Shown: positions 32,138 to 40,359 of the stretch, piece after piece
How the letters are laid out: every line of letters begins with the position of its first letter
Position numbering within the stretch: position 1 is the first letter of the stretch
Assembly (NCBI RefSeq): GCF_004000905.1
Contig: NZ_BIMD01000044.1
Span: 1-41,780 of the forward strand
Direction of reading: 5' to 3'
Length of the DNA stretch: 41,780 nt
Source of the DNA: Paenibacillus humicus NBRC 102415
GTDB taxonomy: Bacteria; Bacillota; Bacilli; Paenibacillales; Paenibacillaceae
Notes under the pieces: model-generated
Told to the model about the DNA's origin: nothing
Database searches by the model: none
The model's input: only the letters and a program-made list of their open reading frames with translations
Position numbers and translations under genes: made by a program

Positions 32138-33694
32138 TTACTGCGCTCCGCCGCTGATCCAGATGACGTTGTCTTCCGCTTGGCCGTTGACCGGCCACCA
32201 GAAGAAGCCTTCTTTGTGAAGGAGCTCATCCGTAGCTTCCGGTCCCCAGGATCCCGCTGGATAGGAAAGCAGATCCTCTCCGGATTCTCTCCAGGCAGCC
32301 GCTATGCGGTCCACGAACGTCCACGCTGCCGCAACCTCATCCCAGCGGGTGAAGTACGTCGAATCTCCGCGCGCCGCATCGTAGATCAGCAGCTCATAAG
32401 CTTCCGGCGTGTTGATGCCGACCTGGCAGCTTTGGCAGAACTCCATGGCGACAGGCTGAACCTCGTTGTCCGCTCCCGGCTTCTTGGCGTTGATCTTCAG
32501 GTAGATGCCCTCCGTCGGATTGACGCGGATGACGAGCAGGTTCGGACCCAGCTTATGCCGCTTGGCGAACAGGACGTTGTCCGGAACGTTTTTGAACTCG
32601 ATGACGATCTCGGTCGTCTTGACCGGCAGCCGCTTGCCCGTGCGGATGAAGAACGGAACTCCGGCCCAGCGGAAGTTGTCCACAAGCACTTTGGCGGCAA
32701 AATACGTCTCCGTCTTGGATTCCGGATTCACGCTGTCTTCCTGGCGGTAGCCCGGAAGCTCCTTGCCTTTGGATTGACCGGAGGAGTACTGCGCCCGCAC
32801 GACATTATCACGGACTTCCTCGCTTGACGCATACTGGCGAAGGGAGCGCAGAACCTTGACCTTCTCGTCGCGGAGACTTTCCGGATGCAGCCGTCCCGGG
32901 GGCTCCATGGCAATCATCGTAATCATCTGCAGAATATGGTTCTGCCCCATATCCCGAAGCGCGCCGGAATTGTCGTAATAACCGCCCCGCTCCTCTACGC
33001 CGACCGTTTCGGACAGCGTAATCTGGACGTTGGCGATATGATCCTTGTTCCAGAGCGGTTCGAACAGCTGGTTGGCAAAACGCAGAACCTGGATGTTCTG
33101 GACCATTTCCTTGCCGAGGTAGTGATCGATCCGGTAGACCTCTTCTTCCTTGAACACTTGGCTGATCTGTCCGTTCAGCTCGCGGGCCGATTCCAAATCA
33201 TAGCCGAACGGCTTCTCGATGACGAGCTTGTGCCATCCCTTGGATTCCAGCAGGCCTCCGTCGCGAAGGTTGAACGACACCGGACCGAACAGCTCCGGAG
33301 CGAGAGCAAGATAGAAAAGCCGGTTGCCTTCGATGCCGAACTTCTCGTCGAGCTCCGAGGAGAGCTGGTTCAGCTCCCGGAAGCCATCGACGTTATGGAT
33401 ATCGAGCGGCTTGTAGACGAAGTGGTCGGCAAACTTCTGCCATACCTCGACATCGGTCGGCTTGTACCGGCAAAACTCCATGATGGACTCGTATACGTCC
33501 TGGCGGAACTGCTCATTGTCCCGCGGACGGCGGGCGAGTCCGACAACCGCGAAATTCTCTGCCAGCTTGCCTTCTTTATATAAGGAGAACAGCGCCGGGA
33601 ACAGCTTCCTCCGCGCCAGATCGCCCGTGGCTCCGAACAGATAATAGACCGCGCCTTCAGCGGCCGATGATTCCTGTTTGCTAGAGTAGTTCAT
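32138..33694 (-). CDS. zwf: Glucose-6-phosphate 1-dehydrogenase
   Basis: A 518-residue enzyme of the oxidative pentose-phosphate pathway, converting glucose-6-phosphate to 6-phosphogluconolactone with NADP+. The Rossmann motif GATGDLARRKL (21-31), the EKPFG segment (160-164) and the active-site RIDHYLGKE (188-196) are intact. Length is normal. It appears to be a single-gene unit: no pgl or gnd is adjacent. The short Ser/Glu-rich N-terminus before the nucleotide-binding strand is unremarkable. Confidence 0.97.
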   Translation of the reverse strand: MNYSSKQESSAAEGAVYYLFGATGDLARRKLFPALFSLYKEGKLAENFAVVGLARRPRDNEQFRQDVYESIMEFCRYKPTDVEVWQKFADHFVYKPLDIHNVDGFRELNQLSSELDEKFGIEGNRLFYLALAPELFGPVSFNLRDGGLLESKGWHKLVIEKPFGYDLESARELNGQISQVFKEEEVYRIDHYLGKEMVQNIQVLRFANQLFEPLWNKDHIANVQITLSETVGVEERGGYYDNSGALRDMGQNHILQMITMIAMEPPGRLHPESLRDEKVKVLRSLRQYASSEEVRDNVVRAQYSSGQSKGKELPGYRQEDSVNPESKTETYFAAKVLVDNFRWAGVPFFIRTGKRLPVKTTEIVIEFKNVPDNVLFAKRHKLGPNLLVIRVNPTEGIYLKINAKKPGADNEVQPVAMEFCQSCQVGINTPEAYELLIYDAARGDSTYFTRWDEVAAAWTFVDRIAAAWRESGEDLLSYPAGSWGPEATDELLHKEGFFWWPVNGQAEDNVIWISGGAQ

Positions 33695-33805
33695 GTTCCC
33701 TCATTCTTTCGTCATAAATTTTGGATGCATCAGCTTGATATGGTATGTAGTGTATCATAACGTTGCGGGAATCGCCATTCATGGCGGCCAATCTTCATGG
33801 GGCCT

Positions 33806-34663
33806 TCACGTTCCCTCTGCCCCGCTCTCCGAGAGGTCTCCCGTAATGAGCGGAATGCCGGCCGTGATCTCCGCCGCGAAGTCCGCATCGCCTCCGCCAT
33901 GCTCCGCCAGCTGGATATTGGCGGAGCGGCTCCCTTCCTTGCCTTCTCCAAGCCGCATAGCTCCCGCCACTGCAGGGGAGCTGTACGTCCGGACAATCGT
34001 TTGGGAATCCTTATACTCATCCAGAACGACTCCTGCCGCCTTTTGCGCGATGCGGCCAGCGGCGCCGACCCGAATAGCCTTGCCGTAAAGCTTGATGCTC
34101 ATCATCCGCTTGCCGCCCGTGCCCGTCTCGGTCAGAGCGGCATTGACCTCGATCATTTCATTCAAGATAGCTTGAAGCTCCGCTGCCGGCGGAGCGTGGT
34201 AGGTCATGACGGCTTGCCGCGCCGCATCCCTGTTCTTTTGATCCGTGCCGAGCAGCTGCATTTTAAGCGTGCCGTTCGCAGTGGTACGCACCGCTTCCCA
34301 TAGGATGCCCCCGCTGGTTTTGTTTTCATCCTTCCCGCCGGCAAGGTCTTTCGCGTCAGCGGTCATGCCTAGCGCTTCCGCGGTCTTGGCCGCTTGATCC
34401 GACGTCACTCCTTCCACGCTCCAGCGCAAATGCCAGGAGGCCGCCCTGGAGCCGCCTCCCAGCTCGCCGTCGGCCCAGTTCCACAGCTTCTCCATATCCT
34501 CGCCGGTTGCGGAAGACATCTGAACGTCCGGCTTTTTCGATGCCGGCACGCTCCAGCCGATGGAGCCTTTGCCCCCGGCTGTATAAATTGTAACGAGAAC
34601 GGCCAGCGCAAGGAAGGCCAGCATAACGCCTGCGCTTTGTTTGGATCGCGGATTGCTCATCAT
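33806..34663 (-). CDS. YwmB-like exported protein
   Basis: A 285-residue protein with a membrane anchor or signal segment (about 11-30) and an extracytoplasmic domain. The conserved MMSIKLYGKAIRVGA segment and the C-terminal ITAGIPLITGDL resemble the ending of B. subtilis YwmB. That protein has no established function; ywmB lies next to murAA and spoIID in Bacillus, which is not the case here. A Gly/Thr/Asn-rich loop (about 105-120) looks disordered. Two adjacent ATG codons (34663 and 34660) follow GGAGGG; the second has better spacing. Family assignment rests on limited motif resemblance. Confidence 0.6.
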   Translation of the reverse strand: MMSNPRSKQSAGVMLAFLALAVLVTIYTAGGKGSIGWSVPASKKPDVQMSSATGEDMEKLWNWADGELGGGSRAASWHLRWSVEGVTSDQAAKTAEALGMTADAKDLAGGKDENKTSGGILWEAVRTTANGTLKMQLLGTDQKNRDAARQAVMTYHAPPAAELQAILNEMIEVNAALTETGTGGKRMMSIKLYGKAIRVGAAGRIAQKAAGVVLDEYKDSQTIVRTYSSPAVAGAMRLGEGKEGSRSANIQLAEHGGGDADFAAEITAGIPLITGDLSESGAEGT

Positions 34664-34781
34664 AGTCCCTCCATTCCCTTGGCCCGTTGACTGGGTATTT
34701 GACCATACGCATCAGCCCGTAGGTGAATATAATGCATCATTCCATCCATCAAGGAAAACCAGAAAGGATGAACAACAGAAA

Positions 34782-35186
34782 ATGGAACCTATTCGGCCCT
34801 TGCACGAAGAACATGTCCAGCGTTTCTGCGGAATGCCGGTGTGCGCCATTCTCAAGGACGGTACACGCCATATGGGTATTCTCACCGCTTGCCATGGCGG
34901 GCGGATTTATCTGAACGGCGGCGAAGAGCATCATAAGCGCCAGCAGCAAGGAATCGGGATTTTAGGGAAGCCGGCAAAGGGCAAAGCGAAAAAATCCAAA
35001 GCATCCAAACCCGTGCAGGAGCAAGTTCTGGAGCAGGAAGCCCACACTCAGGCTTATCCATACGGCCCCGGAGCAGGTCCTTACGGCCCTGGGTTCTATG
35101 GAGGCAGAGGTCCATATGGATACGGGTACGGCGCTGCGGTCGGCGTTGACCTCGCTTTCCTCGCCTTTCTGCTGCTGCTGATCTGA
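34782..35186 (+). CDS. Small Gly/Pro/Tyr-rich protein with Sm-like N-terminus
   Basis: A 134-residue protein, unrecognised. Residues 1-45 (VQRFCGMPVCAILKDGTRHMGILTACHGGRIYLNGG) resemble a small beta-barrel of the Sm/LSm type found in several Bacillus spore-coat-associated proteins. A Lys-rich linker leads to a Gly/Pro/Tyr repeat region (PYGPGAGPYGPGFYGG, GPYGYGYG), and the protein ends with a short hydrophobic helix (VDLAFLAFLLLLI). The composition is reminiscent of spore-coat or surface proteins, but no family can be named. The ribosome-binding site is weak (AAAGGA about 13 nt away). It is divergent from the YwmB-like gene. Confidence 0.7.
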   Translation: MEPIRPLHEEHVQRFCGMPVCAILKDGTRHMGILTACHGGRIYLNGGEEHHKRQQQGIGILGKPAKGKAKKSKASKPVQEQVLEQEAHTQAYPYGPGAGPYGPGFYGGRGPYGYGYGAAVGVDLAFLAFLLLLI

Positions 35187-35203
35187 CCATCCGGCGATAG
35201 TTG

Positions 35204-35250
35204 AACAGCCCGCCGACGTTTCCGGGACAGGAAGCTTCGGCAGGCTGTTT
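35204..35250 (+). terminator. Terminator after the Gly/Tyr-rich protein gene
   Basis: GAACAGCC and GGCTGTTT arms with an inner GCCGA/TTCGGC pairing end in TTTCTC, 20 nt after the stop codon. Confidence 0.8.
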
Positions 35251-35307
35251 CTCTATGCACCTTATAGGGGTAATGGATTTCAATTCCAGCCTGAGGGAGG
35301 CTTCCTG

Positions 35308-35988
35308 ATGATAGGTCCTTTGCGTCGAATGAACCGCATCTTCCATGTGGAAAAAGTAGCGCCGACCGTCCCCGTTGCCCCAGCCGCTCGAGAGCGGGTA
35401 GATCCCAGCCTGTCCGACTATGGCATGGATGGCATGACAACCCGGTTCGTCTCCGACTTTCGCCTGACTGCATCCTGGCTCCAGGCTGCGAGCCGGCTGC
35501 ATCCGCTTATCCAGGACATGCGCCGCCGGCGCCAGCAGCTGCTGAGCGACGGAACGGCAGGTATTGATCTCTCGGGACTGGCCGATACCGTATACGAGCT
35601 CGCAGAACGATGGAACGATCTGGAGCTGCTTTATTTCCGCTGCAGACCTGGCCTCAATCCTTCCATCGAGACCGACCTGCGCTCCATGCGATCCCATCCT
35701 GCCGCACGTCAAGCCGGATTGGACATGAACAGGCAAGGGGAATGGAGGGTCAACCCCGTCGCCCTCAACCAGCAGCTTGAGAACCGCCCCGATGCGGTGC
35801 TTCGAGCCTTGTTCTCGTCGGAAGGACTGCTTCCTTACGCCGATCAGCTGCTCGCCTCATTCGAAGCGCAGCCTGCGTCATCCCTTATCGATCATGCCCA
35901 TCTGCCTTCGGCGGGAACCTATAACGAGGACGGGGTTCTCGATGATATGATTCATCGTCAGGTGTCTTCATTCAGCTGCTTGGCTTGA
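35308..35988 (+). CDS. Orphan protein with FliD-like C-terminal segment
   Basis: A 226-residue protein starting at an ATG with GAGGGAGG upstream. No signal peptide or membrane segment is seen. The middle is helical (LHPLIQDMRRRRQQLL, LAERWNDLELLYFRCRPGLNPSIE). Residues 135-180 (QAGLDMNRQGEWRVNPVALN, then QLENRPDAVLRALFSSEGLL) strongly resemble the closing part of the flagellar cap protein FliD, where a strand and the DAVLRALF helix are conserved. No flagellar gene is nearby and the protein is far shorter than FliD. Function is unknown. Confidence 0.75.
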   Translation: MIGPLRRMNRIFHVEKVAPTVPVAPAARERVDPSLSDYGMDGMTTRFVSDFRLTASWLQAASRLHPLIQDMRRRRQQLLSDGTAGIDLSGLADTVYELAERWNDLELLYFRCRPGLNPSIETDLRSMRSHPAARQAGLDMNRQGEWRVNPVALNQQLENRPDAVLRALFSSEGLLPYADQLLASFEAQPASSLIDHAHLPSAGTYNEDGVLDDMIHRQVSSFSCLA

Positions 35989-36015
35989 ATCTCTTCCGTG
36001 CTTCGCGGTGAATTC

Positions 36016-36705
36016 TCAATCCACGGCCAAATCATGCTTGTGCGCATATATAGCCGCCTGCGTGCGGTCCTCTACGCCGAGCTTGTTGAGCACATTGGTC
36101 ACATGGAATTTGACCGTCTTGATGCTGATGAACAGCTTGTCGGCAATATCCTGGTTGGACAAGCCCTGCGCGACCAGCATGAGCACGTCCATTTCCCGCT
36201 CGGTAAGATCTTCATGAGGCGGTTTCTGGACCGGCTGCTTGGGTTGACGGAGCCTGCTCATCATTTTGGCTGCCACCTGGGATTCCAGCACGGATTGTCC
36301 TCTTGCCGCAGCGCGAATCGCTTCGGCGATTTCGCTTGCCCGGGAAGTTTTGAGCAGGTAGCTGAACGCTCCCGCTTCAATGACGGGGTACATCTTGCTG
36401 TCATCGAGATAGCTTGTAAGCACGATGACCTTGCATTCCGGCATGATCTCCATCAGCCTCCGGGTCGTTTCGACTCCGTCCATTTCTTCCATGACCAGAT
36501 CCATCAGCACGACATCCGGGGCATAGGCGGTAGCCAGCCTGATTCCTTCGGCACCGTTGCCGGCCTCTCCCACAACCTCGATGCCTTCCTCCGTATCGAG
36601 AACCGCTGCAAGACCGATCCGAACCATCTCATGGTCGTCTACAAGCAGCACCTTGATGGGCCTTGCCATTCCGCTGTCGCGCTCCATTCGTTCCGGCATG
36701 CTCAT
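36016..36705 (-). CDS. liaR: Response regulator LiaR
   Basis: A 229-residue NarL-type response regulator. The receiver has VDDHEMVRIGL, the phosphorylated D69 in VLMDLVM and K near 120 (YLLKTSRA). The C-terminal LuxR-type helix-turn-helix (LTEREMDVLMLVAQGLSNQDIADKLFISIKTVKFHVTNVLNKLGV) is intact. Close resemblance to B. subtilis LiaR/VraR, including PVIEAGAFSYLLKTSRASEIAEAIRAA. Start at 36705 is 2 nt after the liaS stop; a start at 36669 would remove 12 residues and better match the Bacillus protein. It is the last gene of the stress module and probably activates the upstream lia/psp genes. Confidence 0.92.
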   Translation of the reverse strand: MSMPERMERDSGMARPIKVLLVDDHEMVRIGLAAVLDTEEGIEVVGEAGNGAEGIRLATAYAPDVVLMDLVMEEMDGVETTRRLMEIMPECKVIVLTSYLDDSKMYPVIEAGAFSYLLKTSRASEIAEAIRAAARGQSVLESQVAAKMMSRLRQPKQPVQKPPHEDLTEREMDVLMLVAQGLSNQDIADKLFISIKTVKFHVTNVLNKLGVEDRTQAAIYAHKHDLAVD

Positions 36706-36707
36706 GG

Positions 36708-37700
36708 TTAGAATCCGCCCTTTCCGTCTTCCAGGGGAAGCCACATTTCAATGGCCGTTCCTTCGCCCGGAGCCGTATGAATTTGTATGTTGCCGCCAAG
36801 CTCATGAATCCGTTCTTCCATCGTCAGCAAGCCATAGGAGGCCTGTTTCTTTTCTTCCAGATCGAAGCCGACGCCATTATCGGCAAAGCTCAGCTTGGCT
36901 TTGGCTCCATCCCGCTCCAGCCTCATGACCATCTTGCTGGCCTTGGCATGGCGCAGGGCGTTGGACAACGCCTCTTGCGCAATCCGGAACAAATGGTCCT
37001 CGGCGCTGGGGCGGAACAGAATGGTCGAATCCACATCAACCGTGATGTCCATCGGGACTTTCGCTTTCAGCTCTCCAACCAGCCGTTCGAGCGCCTGGGC
37101 CAAGTTTTTGCCATCCAAATGAACGGGACGCAAATGCAGCAGAAGCGCTCTCATTTCGGATTGGGCCACGGCCGCCATCTCCTCGATCAGCTGCACCTGC
37201 CTGCGTGCGCGCTCCCAATCCTTCTCGATCGTCCGGCTTACCGCCGTTGCGGTCATGGATATGGCGAACAGCTGCTGGCTTACGGCGTCATGGAGTTCGC
37301 GAGCCAGGCGCTGCCGCTCTTCGATGACAGCGGTGAACTTGACCTGCTCCCGCCACTCCTCCTGCTCCTCGGTTTCTTCCGGACGTGCTCCCTCTCCTTC
37401 GGGAGAATGCGGAATGGTAATCGATTTGCGCCTGCTCTGCTGCTGATTCAGCTTGCGGAGAGCTTCCCTAAGCTTGGACGTCTGGAGGTAGCTGTTCAGC
37501 ACAGCCCCGGCGAGCGCAGCCGCGATGACCGCCAGCCCGTATAAGGCCCCTTTTCCTTGTATGGCAAAGAATTCGACATATCCGGTTCCTTGCAGCACGA
37601 TGAGCAGCAGTCCAAGAATGATAAGCAGCCACAGTACCGTTTCAAGAACGTTTTTCTTTGTAGGTCCCTGACCCTTTCCTGGAGGCTTTTTGGCAGCCAC
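36708..37700 (-). CDS. liaS: Sensor histidine kinase LiaS
   Basis: A 330-residue kinase starting at a GTG with GGGGGAG upstream. Two membrane helices (about 17-39 and 52-70) with a very short external loop mark an intramembrane-sensing kinase like LiaS/VraS. The phosphorylation site is H137 in ERQRLARELHDAVSQQL (HisKA_3). The ATPase domain has EALSNALRHAKAS (N box) and DNGVGF. In Bacillus, LiaS detects cell-wall antibiotics and is held off by LiaF. It has its own promoter (37729-37757) after a terminator. Confidence 0.92.
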   Translation of the reverse strand: MAAKKPPGKGQGPTKKNVLETVLWLLIILGLLLIVLQGTGYVEFFAIQGKGALYGLAVIAAALAGAVLNSYLQTSKLREALRKLNQQQSRRKSITIPHSPEGEGARPEETEEQEEWREQVKFTAVIEERQRLARELHDAVSQQLFAISMTATAVSRTIEKDWERARRQVQLIEEMAAVAQSEMRALLLHLRPVHLDGKNLAQALERLVGELKAKVPMDITVDVDSTILFRPSAEDHLFRIAQEALSNALRHAKASKMVMRLERDGAKAKLSFADNGVGFDLEEKKQASYGLLTMEERIHELGGNIQIHTAPGEGTAIEMWLPLEDGKGGF

Positions 37701-37728
37701 AGTGATACTCCCCCTTCTTTCTCTCTCT

Positions 37729-37757
37729 ACTTTACCTTTCCGTCGTCAACGGTTCAA
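37729..37757 (-). promoter_or_regulatory. Promoter of liaSR
   Basis: On the minus strand TTGAAC (37752-37757) and TAAAGT (37729-37734) are exactly 17 nt apart, downstream of a terminator, giving basal expression of the two-component pair. Confidence 0.7.
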
Positions 37758-37779
37758 GCGTTCCTCCGCCGCAAGCAAA

Positions 37780-37823
37780 CAAGCCTCGGAACCCGGCGGC
37801 TGCGCCGCCATGTCCGAGGCTTG
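37780..37823 (-). terminator. Terminator between the psp genes and liaSR
   Basis: CAAGCCTCGGA and TCCGAGGCTTG are perfect 11-bp arms around an inner GGCGGC/GCCGCC stem, 17 nt after the second PspA gene. T-rich sequence follows on the minus strand. Confidence 0.85.
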
Positions 37824-37839
37824 CGAAAGCAAAGCTTAA

Positions 37840-38553
37840 TTAATTCGCTGCGTCTTCTTGTGCAGCAGCTGCCTGAGGAGGATTCAGCTTGTTTTTGAGC
37901 TGCTGCAGCTGTTCTTCTACCTTCAGCTGATTCTCCGGACGGATGGAGGCAGCTCCCTCCGCTTTATAGCCGCTTCCGTAAGGTCTGCGGAGAACATCGG
38001 CTTCGGCTTCCATCTGCATAATTTTCTCTTCCATGCGTCCGAATCCGCGGGATGCAGTGCCTGTATCAAGGGAGCCGACATTGGCGGAAGCCTGAGACAT
38101 CTGCTTTTTCGCCTTGGCCATTTGAGCACGGGCGGCCAGCTCGTTGCGTTTATTGCGGAGCTGGTAATACTCGTCCTTCATGCCGTACAGCTGCTGCTTC
38201 AGCTCGTCTGCTTGGCTCTTCGCTTCCAGATGAAGCTGGCTATATTCTTGCACCTTCTCCTCGAAATACAGCTTCTCTTCCAAAAGCTTGCGGGCAAGAT
38301 CCTCTTGGCCGGAACGAAGCGCCGTTTCCGCTTTGCTGTCACGATCCGAGGCGCTTCTTGCCGCTTCGTCGAAGCGCTGCTGCATGCGGCGCTCGTTGGC
38401 CATTTGCTTGGCTACCGTAACCTCGGCCTGGTGGATTTCCTGCTCCATGTCGCGGAGGTACTGGTTCAGCATAACGACCGGATCTTCCATTTTATCCAGC
38501 GCCTCGTGCATTGAAGCTTTTGTAATATCTTTCAGGCGTTTGAAAATACCCAT
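37840..38553 (-). CDS. PspA/IM30 family protein (LiaH-like), copy 2
   Basis: A 237-residue PspA-family protein, starting at 38553 after GGGAG. It begins [26 protein letters not shown], the amphipathic membrane-binding helix, and continues as a long coiled coil (about 30-165; Gln/Glu/Lys/Ala-rich). [17 protein letters not shown] is the diagnostic PspA signature. Such proteins form rods or rings on damaged membranes and preserve proton motive force. An Ala-rich tail follows. It is one of two PspA proteins in the same operon; this copy lies nearer the canonical PspA sequence. Confidence 0.92.
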   Translation of the reverse strand: MGIFKRLKDITKASMHEALDKMEDPVVMLNQYLRDMEQEIHQAEVTVAKQMANERRMQQRFDEAARSASDRDSKAETALRSGQEDLARKLLEEKLYFEEKVQEYSQLHLEAKSQADELKQQLYGMKDEYYQLRNKRNELAARAQMAKAKKQMSQASANVGSLDTGTASRGFGRMEEKIMQMEAEADVLRRPYGSGYKAEGAASIRPENQLKVEEQLQQLKNKLNPPQAAAAQEDAAN

Positions 38554-38557
38554 GTTG

Positions 38558-39046
38558 TTATTCTCCCTTCTCATACTTCGAAAGTTTGGCTTTCAGTTCT
38601 TCCAGCTCGTTGCGCAGAGCTTTCTTCTCCAGGTCATCCATCATCTTGTCCAAGTCTGCCTGGCGGTTGCTGTCGGACTGCCATCCTGCCGTTGTCGGAC
38701 CTTCCTGGTATTGCGGAGGGTTGCGGTAAGGGCCGCCATGCTGGCCGCCTCCTGCGCCTTGGCCGAATCCGGGGCGGCCCGGATCGTTGTGTCCTCCGTA
38801 GAAGTCGCCGCCCCGTCCATTCTGATAAGACCCGAAGTTTCCTGGAGGAAACTGGTTATAGTCATGCTCCTTCGGAATGACCAGCGCCGCCAGGATATAG
38901 ATGACAATGGCTGCGCCGCTAGTGCAGACGGCAAGGATGATCGTCAGAATACGAAGCAGATTGGCATCTACATTGAAGTAATCCGACAGCCCGCCGCATA
39001 ATCCGAACAGAACTTTTTTGCGTCTGGAGCGATATAATTGCTTCAT
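38558..39046 (-). CDS. PspC domain protein with coiled-coil tail
   Basis: A 162-residue protein. Residues 1-60 form a PspC domain: [32 protein letters not shown] followed by a membrane helix ([26 protein letters not shown]). A Gly/Asn/Tyr/Pro-rich linker (about 68-120) leads to a short helical tail ([24 protein letters not shown]) likely to form a coiled coil. PspC proteins sense or recruit PspA in envelope stress. It lies between the two PspA genes with gaps of only 4 nt on each side, so all three are co-expressed. Confidence 0.92.
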   Translation of the reverse strand: MKQLYRSRRKKVLFGLCGGLSDYFNVDANLLRILTIILAVCTSGAAIVIYILAALVIPKEHDYNQFPPGNFGSYQNGRGGDFYGGHNDPGRPGFGQGAGGGQHGGPYRNPPQYQEGPTTAGWQSDSNRQADLDKMMDDLEKKALRNELEELKAKLSKYEKGE

Positions 39047-39050
39047 GATG

Positions 39051-39731
39051 TTAGGTTCCTCCTTGTCCCAGCTTTCTCTTCAGCTGTTCCAATTCCATTT
39101 CTACCGCCGATTGGTAGGAAGAGTTTCCACCATGACCTGCGGTACCTTCGCTGCGAAGATCCCTGAGGCTGCGGGCTTCGTGCTCCATATCCGTGATCCG
39201 GTCGTCAAGCCTGCGGAACATGCCGTCAGGTTTGCCGCCGGGCTGGCCGGATACGGCTCCTGAGTAACGGGCGTTCATACGCTGCTGCAGCTTCAAGGAT
39301 TCCATACGGGCCGAATAGTACTCTCGCTTGTCATACACGATCTGGTACTCGCTTCTCATCTCCTGAAGATTTCTTTCCAGGTCTTCCACGCTCTGGCGGC
39401 CTTGCTCGTACAGATCGCGATACTGCCGGGCGCGTTCCTCTGCGGATGCTTTCTCATGAAGGGCTATGCGGGCCAGCTGCTCTTCACCGGCTTTGAGTGC
39501 GGTAACGGCTTGCTGCTCCCGCTTTTCCTTCTGCTGCTCAGCGGTGAGCCATTGCATTTTCAATTGCTGGTTATGGGAAGAATACTGCTGATACAGACGC
39601 TCCGATTGAATGATCTCTTCCCGTGTCGACCACAGGAACTGATCGATCAGCCGTACCGGATCTTCCGCTTTCTCCAGGTGCTCGTTCAGCGTTGCGATCG
39701 TTATGTCTCTGACCCTGCGGATAATACTCAT
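39051..39731 (-). CDS. PspA/IM30 family protein (LiaH-like), copy 1
   Basis: A 226-residue PspA-family protein. The N-terminal helix (MSIIRRVRDITIATLNEHLEKAEDPVRLIDQFL) has the PspA signature, and residues 30-155 form a long coiled coil rich in Glu, Gln and Arg. The C-terminal MEHEARSLRDL and MELEQLKRKLG end the chain. GAGGAGG precedes the ATG. It is diverged from the second PspA copy in this operon, so the two may have separate roles or form mixed assemblies. Confidence 0.9.
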   Translation of the reverse strand: MSIIRRVRDITIATLNEHLEKAEDPVRLIDQFLWSTREEIIQSERLYQQYSSHNQQLKMQWLTAEQQKEKREQQAVTALKAGEEQLARIALHEKASAEERARQYRDLYEQGRQSVEDLERNLQEMRSEYQIVYDKREYYSARMESLKLQQRMNARYSGAVSGQPGGKPDGMFRRLDDRITDMEHEARSLRDLRSEGTAGHGGNSSYQSAVEMELEQLKRKLGQGGT

Positions 39732-39756
39732 ATTTGTCCTCCTCTAGCCGGTTGCT

Positions 39757-39800
39757 CTCTTTCTTTCGTTTTTCTTTCGTTCGTTTTTCTTTCTTTCGTT
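39757..39800. repeat. TTTCG-type simple repeat between liaI-like and pspA genes
   Basis: Repeats of CTTTCG and TTTTTCTTTCG fill about 44 bp. On the transcribed minus strand this is a run of GAAA-type purines in the untranslated gap before the first PspA gene. Slippage here would not change a reading frame but could alter the leader. Confidence 0.75.
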
Positions 39801-40095
39801 AATGAAGCCTTTTTCCTTTAAAGAGGGAGACTCCCCATACGATCAGTCCCACTGCGAACAGCAGCATGATCAGAGGCGTTAATTTTCCAAGCAGCCAGAT
39901 GGCTCCTACGAAGAGAAGAACTCCGCCTACGATCCGGTTGCCGTTCCTCCAGCCGATGACTCCAAGTCCCAGAACAATAAGAGGGAAGATCAAGGATACG
40001 GCCCAGCTGATCAAATGACCTAAACCGAGAAATTTCATGGCCAGCAATGCGCCCGCCACAACCAAAATGATGCCTACCGTTGAATTGCGTTTCAT
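39799..40095 (-). CDS. LiaI/LiaF-N-like small membrane protein
   Basis: A 98-residue protein almost entirely composed of four hydrophobic helices separated by short turns, including GIILVVAGALLAMKFLGLG, SLIFPLIVLGLGVIGW and LTPLIMLLFAVGLIVWGVSLF. This pattern is that of LiaI or the N-terminal membrane domain of LiaF. The extracytoplasmic C-terminal domain of LiaF is absent. It is first in the operon and probably recruits PspA proteins to the membrane. Confidence 0.8.
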   Translation of the reverse strand: MKRNSTVGIILVVAGALLAMKFLGLGHLISWAVSLIFPLIVLGLGVIGWRNGNRIVGGVLLFVGAIWLLGKLTPLIMLLFAVGLIVWGVSLFKGKRLH

Positions 40096-40149
40096 CTCTG
40101 ATTGCCACCGCCTTTCGATTCGCGAATATGCTCTCTTGCTTATGTCCTT

Positions 40150-40178
40150 ATTTTAGGCCATCCCGGCAAAGTTCAAAA
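40150..40178 (-). promoter_or_regulatory. Candidate promoter of the lia/psp operon
   Basis: On the minus strand TTTTGA (40173-40178) and TAAAAT (40150-40155) are 17 nt apart; TTGAAC at 40171-40176 is an alternative -35 with a short spacer. The weak -35 would fit a promoter activated by LiaR. I cannot identify a LiaR box in the adjoining 40180-40320 stretch, which otherwise holds nothing clear. Confidence 0.45.
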
Positions 40179-40359
40179 CGGACTTGCGAACGTTTCTGTA
40201 CCTGGACTCAGGTCGGGGAGGGTCTCCGTCCTGGAATTGGGAAGGATTGCGACCTGCTTAAGACAAGCCTGAAACGGTCGAATTCAGAGGTCCATATTTG
40301 AGGGATACAGGTATATACTAGTAATGAAGAAGGGCTATATCCAGGCAAGGGGTGCAGCT

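Noticed and set aside
31903-32229. Minus-strand open frames across the tandem repeat near zwf
   Set aside because: They exist only because the repeat lacks stops in those frames; no ribosome-binding site and no family match, and one overlaps the end of zwf.
40180-40320. LiaR binding site upstream of the lia/psp operon
   Set aside because: Two GGACT direct repeats are present, but I could not match them to a LiaR motif with confidence.
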